A stretch of 64,000 bases of DNA. Origin: Microbulbifer sp. MKSA007. GTDB lineage: Bacteria > Pseudomonadota > Gammaproteobacteria > Pseudomonadales > Cellvibrionaceae. The translations under genes and the position numbers were made by a program. This document shows, piece by piece, positions 61,282-64,000 of the stretch. The number at the start of each line of letters is the position of its first letter. Position 1 is the first letter of the stretch. A model generated the notes under the pieces. It made no database searches. It saw only the letters and a list, made by a program, of their open reading frames with translations, and had not been told where the DNA came from. Location: the NCBI GenBank assembly GCA_032615215.1, contig CP128433.1, positions 758,501 to 822,500 of the forward strand, read 5' to 3'.

Positions 61282-63018
61282 GTGGAATTACTTTCCGGCG
61301 GCGATATGTTGGTTCGCGCGCTGCAGGATGAAGGGGTGGATCTGATTTTTGGATACCCGGGCGGCTCAGCGTTACATATCTATGATGCTATTTTTCGGCA
61401 GAAGTCGATTAAACATATTCTCGTGCGCCACGAGCAGGGTGCGACCCATGCTGCGGATGGTTATGCGCGGTCTACTGGTAAGGCGGGTGTGGTACTGGTG
61501 ACGTCTGGTCCCGGCGCTACGAATGCGATTACTGGCATCGCAACGGCCTATATGGATTCTATCCCTATGGTGGTGATATCCGGCCAGGTACCCAGGGATA
61601 AGATCGGTGAGGATGCGTTTCAGGAAACAGACATGGTCGGTTGCTCGCGGCCGATCGTGAAGCACAGCTTTTTGGTTAAAAATGCTGAAGATATTCCTAC
61701 GATTGTCAAAAAGGCATTTTTTATCGCCAATACTGGCCGTCCCGGTCCCGTAGTGATCGATGTTCCAAAGGATGTAACCAACCCGGCGGAGAGATTCCCC
61801 TACCACTACCCTGAAAAATTGCGGATGCGCTCCTATACCCCAGCCGGTAAGGGGCATAGCGGCCAGATTCGCAAAGCGATTGCTATGTTGCTGTCAGCTC
61901 GCCGCCCGGTGATTTATGCCGGCGGGGGAGTGGTGCAGGGTGGCGGCGCCGAGCTTCTCACTGAGCTGGCTAGAAAGTTGAACTACCCGGTGACTAATAC
62001 CTTGATGGGGCTCGGAGCATTTCCTGGTAGTGACAGGCGTTTCTTGGGAATGCTTGGTATGCACGGCACTTTCGAGGCAAATACAGCCATGCATCACGCC
62101 GACGTTATCCTGGCAGTAGGTGCGCGCTTTGATGACCGGGTGACTAATACTCCAGGCAAATTCTGTCCGGGTGCCAAAATTATTCATATCGACGTCGATC
62201 CGGCTTCGATCTCTAAAACGATTGTTGCCGATATCCCGATTGTCGGCACGGTCCAGGCTGTTCTTCGGGAGATGCTCGAAGCGTTGAAAGCCAATGATGA
62301 GCAGCCGGATCACTCCGCGATAGTTGACTGGTGGCGCCAAATCGATGATTGGCGTGAGCGTCACGGACTCTACACGGCTCCTCGTTATCAGACTAATGGT
62401 GCTCTGATAATGCCGCAGGATGTGATCAAGGCGGTGTATGACATTACTGAGGGTGATGCTTTTGTGACATCCGATGTAGGGCAACACCAGATGTTTGCTG
62501 CGCAATATTACCTGTTTGATAAGCCGCGCCGCTGGATTAACTCCGGTGGGTTGGGGACTATGGGTTTCGGCTTACCGGCAGCCTTGGGGGTGAAAATAGC
62601 TCACCCGGATAAAGAGGTTGTGTGCGTAACTGGCGAGGGAAGTATCCAGATGTGTATTCAGGAGCTTTCTACGGCTACCCAATATCATCTGCCAGTAAAA
62701 ATCCTCTGCCTTAACAACCAGGCTCTGGGGATGGTGAAGCAGTGGCAGGAGATGCAATATGAAGGAAGGCTTTCCAATAGTGTTTACGAGGAATCGCTGC
62801 CTGATTTTGTGAAACTCGCCGAGGCATACGGTCACGTCGGAGTGAAAGTGGAGCGTCGTGAAGACCTACACAACAAGTTACAAGAAGCTTTTGCAATTAA
62901 GGATCGCACTGTATTTATCGACGTATACGTCGACCCATCTGAGCATGTCTATCCCATGCAAGTGCTACCAAATGGCTCCATGCGTGACATGTGGCTGAGC
63001 AAAACTGAGAGAACTTAA
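61282..63018 (+). CDS. ilvI: Acetolactate synthase large subunit
   Basis: This 578-residue catalytic subunit condenses pyruvate (with pyruvate or 2-oxobutyrate) as the first common step of valine, leucine and isoleucine synthesis. It needs TPP, FAD and Mg. The Glu51 activator is in VRHEQGATHAADGYAR. The TPP-binding motif is GEGSIQMCIQEL. The start is GTG 61282, with GAGGAG upstream. ilvH follows after 11 bases. IlvI/IlvH pairing distinguishes it from catabolic AlsS. The product is in the IlvBGI group; ilvI is chosen because of ilvH. Confidence 0.95.
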   Translation: MELLSGGDMLVRALQDEGVDLIFGYPGGSALHIYDAIFRQKSIKHILVRHEQGATHAADGYARSTGKAGVVLVTSGPGATNAITGIATAYMDSIPMVVISGQVPRDKIGEDAFQETDMVGCSRPIVKHSFLVKNAEDIPTIVKKAFFIANTGRPGPVVIDVPKDVTNPAERFPYHYPEKLRMRSYTPAGKGHSGQIRKAIAMLLSARRPVIYAGGGVVQGGGAELLTELARKLNYPVTNTLMGLGAFPGSDRRFLGMLGMHGTFEANTAMHHADVILAVGARFDDRVTNTPGKFCPGAKIIHIDVDPASISKTIVADIPIVGTVQAVLREMLEALKANDEQPDHSAIVDWWRQIDDWRERHGLYTAPRYQTNGALIMPQDVIKAVYDITEGDAFVTSDVGQHQMFAAQYYLFDKPRRWINSGGLGTMGFGLPAALGVKIAHPDKEVVCVTGEGSIQMCIQELSTATQYHLPVKILCLNNQALGMVKQWQEMQYEGRLSNSVYEESLPDFVKLAEAYGHVGVKVERREDLHNKLQEAFAIKDRTVFIDVYVDPSEHVYPMQVLPNGSMRDMWLSKTERT

Positions 63019-63029
63019 AGGGTAGGGCG

Positions 63030-63521
63030 ATGCGTAGAATAATTTCGGTTCTGATGGAGAACGAACCTGGGGCATTGTCCCGTGTTGTTGGCTTGTTTTC
63101 CCAGCGTGGCTACAACATTGAAAGCCTCACCGTGGCGCCTACTGAGGATGCGACTTTATCGCGTCTCACTTTGGTGACGATTGGTGATGATCACAAGATT
63201 GAGCAAATTACCAAGAACCTAAACAAGCTTATTGATGTTGTGAAATTGGTGGACCTCACTGAAGGCTCTCATATCGAGCGGGAGCTGCTATTGGTGAAAG
63301 TGCGGGCCAATGGTGCCCAGCGCGATGAGGTGAAGCGCAGTGTCGATATTTTTCGCGGGCAGATCGTCGATGTCACCAGCAGTATGTACACGGTACAGGT
63401 GGCAGGAACTGGCGAAAAACTCGATGCGTTCCTCCAGGCGCTGGGGGAGCACACAATTATGGAAGTGGTGCGATCCGGAGTTTCCGGGATTGCCCGCGGT
63501 GAAAAAGTATTAAGTGTATAG
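63030..63521 (+). CDS. ilvH: Acetolactate synthase regulatory small subunit
   Basis: The 163-residue regulatory subunit confers valine feedback inhibition on the large subunit. The N-terminal ACT domain is clear: RRIISVLMENEPGALSRVVG and FSQRGYNIESLTVAPTED. The C-terminal half has KVRANGAQRDEVKRSVDIFR and SGVSGIARGEK. The length is usual (163 in E. coli). It is co-transcribed with ilvI and, 22 bases on, ilvC. Confidence 0.96.
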   Translation: MRRIISVLMENEPGALSRVVGLFSQRGYNIESLTVAPTEDATLSRLTLVTIGDDHKIEQITKNLNKLIDVVKLVDLTEGSHIERELLLVKVRANGAQRDEVKRSVDIFRGQIVDVTSSMYTVQVAGTGEKLDAFLQALGEHTIMEVVRSGVSGIARGEKVLSV

Positions 63522-63543
63522 AGCAAAAAGCAGGAATTGAGCG

Positions 63544-64000
63544 ATGCAAGTTTATTACGACAAAGATTGTGACCTTTCTTTAATTCAGGGAAAAACAGTA
63601 GCCATTATTGGTTATGGATCTCAAGGTCATGCCCATGCCAATAACCTGAAAGACTCTGGTGTAGCGAATGTTGTTGTTGGGTTGCGCGAGGGGTCTGCTT
63701 CCTGGAAAAAGGCTGAAGGCGCGGGCTTGAAGGTAGCTGAAGTTGTCGATGCGGTGAAAGATGCCGACGTGGTTATGATTCTCGCTCCGGATGAATACCA
63801 GGCGAATATTTACAAAGAGCAAGTTGCTCCAAATTTAAAGTCTGGTGCAGCACTGGCTTTCGCGCATGGTTTTAATGTGCATTTTGAATTGATTGAGCCA
63901 CCAGCGGATGTCGATGTCATTATGGTTGCTCCCAAGGGGCCCGGCCATACCGTTCGATCGACCTACCTTGAGGGAGGTGGTGTCCCTACCTTGATTGCGG
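63544..64000 (+). CDS. ilvC: Ketol-acid reductoisomerase (3' end outside window)
   Basis: IlvC converts acetolactate or acetohydroxybutyrate to dihydroxy acids with NADPH and Mg. The first 152 codons are present. It starts MQVYYDKDCDLSLIQGKTVA and shows the Rossmann loop AIIGYGSQGHAHANNLKDSG, then DVVMILAPDEYQ, AFAHGFNVHF and the VDVIMVAPKGPGHTVRS segment. It is the short class I type. It follows ilvH in the standard ilvIHC order. Confidence 0.96.
   Translation, partial: MQVYYDKDCDLSLIQGKTVAIIGYGSQGHAHANNLKDSGVANVVVGLREGSASWKKAEGAGLKVAEVVDAVKDADVVMILAPDEYQANIYKEQVAPNLKSGAALAFAHGFNVHFELIEPPADVDVIMVAPKGPGHTVRSTYLEGGGVPTLIA

Overview
The window looks like a chromosomal segment of a marine gammaproteobacterium, probably a Cellvibrionales/Microbulbifer-type organism (inference). 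The stretch ispB | rplU-rpmA-obgE-proB | rpsT ... murJ-ribF-ileS-lspA-fkpB-ispH-(minor pilins) ... pilR-pilS has the order known from Pseudomonas. uvrA-MFS-ssb and fabA-fabB are also Pseudomonas-like pairings. Codon usage is moderately GC-rich in housekeeping genes. Two stretches are visibly more AT-rich: about 1-4.9 kb and the pilin block at about 34.1-44 kb.

Layout. 1-4.9 kb: a secreted pectin-acetylesterase/Notum-like hydrolase cut by the window edge, the 5-oxoprolinase operon pxpA-pxpB-pxpC, and an anchored protein of unknown function. 5-12.3 kb: uvrA diverging from manC (GDP-mannose supply), then an MFS exporter, ssb and an epimerase-like gene. 12.3-16.7 kb: fabA-fabB (unsaturated fatty acid synthesis) diverging from galU and a phosphomannomutase gene. 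16.7-22.4 kb: an unknown gene, ispB, rplU-rpmA, obgE, proB and rpsT. 22.5-26.5 kb: the regulators and OmpA-like member of a proteobacterial dedicated sortase system (pdsS, pdsR, pdsO), with no sortase or substrate gene beside them. 26.6-34.1 kb: murJ, ribF, ileS, lspA, fkpB, ispH. 34.4-44.8 kb: type IV minor pilin operon (fimT/U-pilV-pilW-pilX-pilY1-pilE), a second, convergent FimT-like pilin, and the PilS-PilR two-component pair. 44.9-52.3 kb: nadE, bamD, rluD, pgeF, clpB. 52.5-57.8 kb: an RND efflux pair and an AraC-type regulator. 58-60.8 kb: a secreted lipase-like hydrolase with a membrane-anchored partner, and a DUF4124 protein. 61.3-64 kb: ilvI-ilvH and the start of ilvC.

Three conserved genes (lspA, pgeF, clpB) are each broken by a single-base change in a homopolymer run. 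Because all three are core genes and their reading frames are otherwise intact, base-calling error is more likely than real inactivation.

The most unusual items are the partial sortase-regulatory locus with its hairpins and a 44-codon membrane ORF, the lipase-like/anchored-partner pair at 58-60.4 kb, a 9-bp tandem repeat inside pilV, the 209-residue orphan at 16.8 kb, and several promoter/operator-like palindromes.
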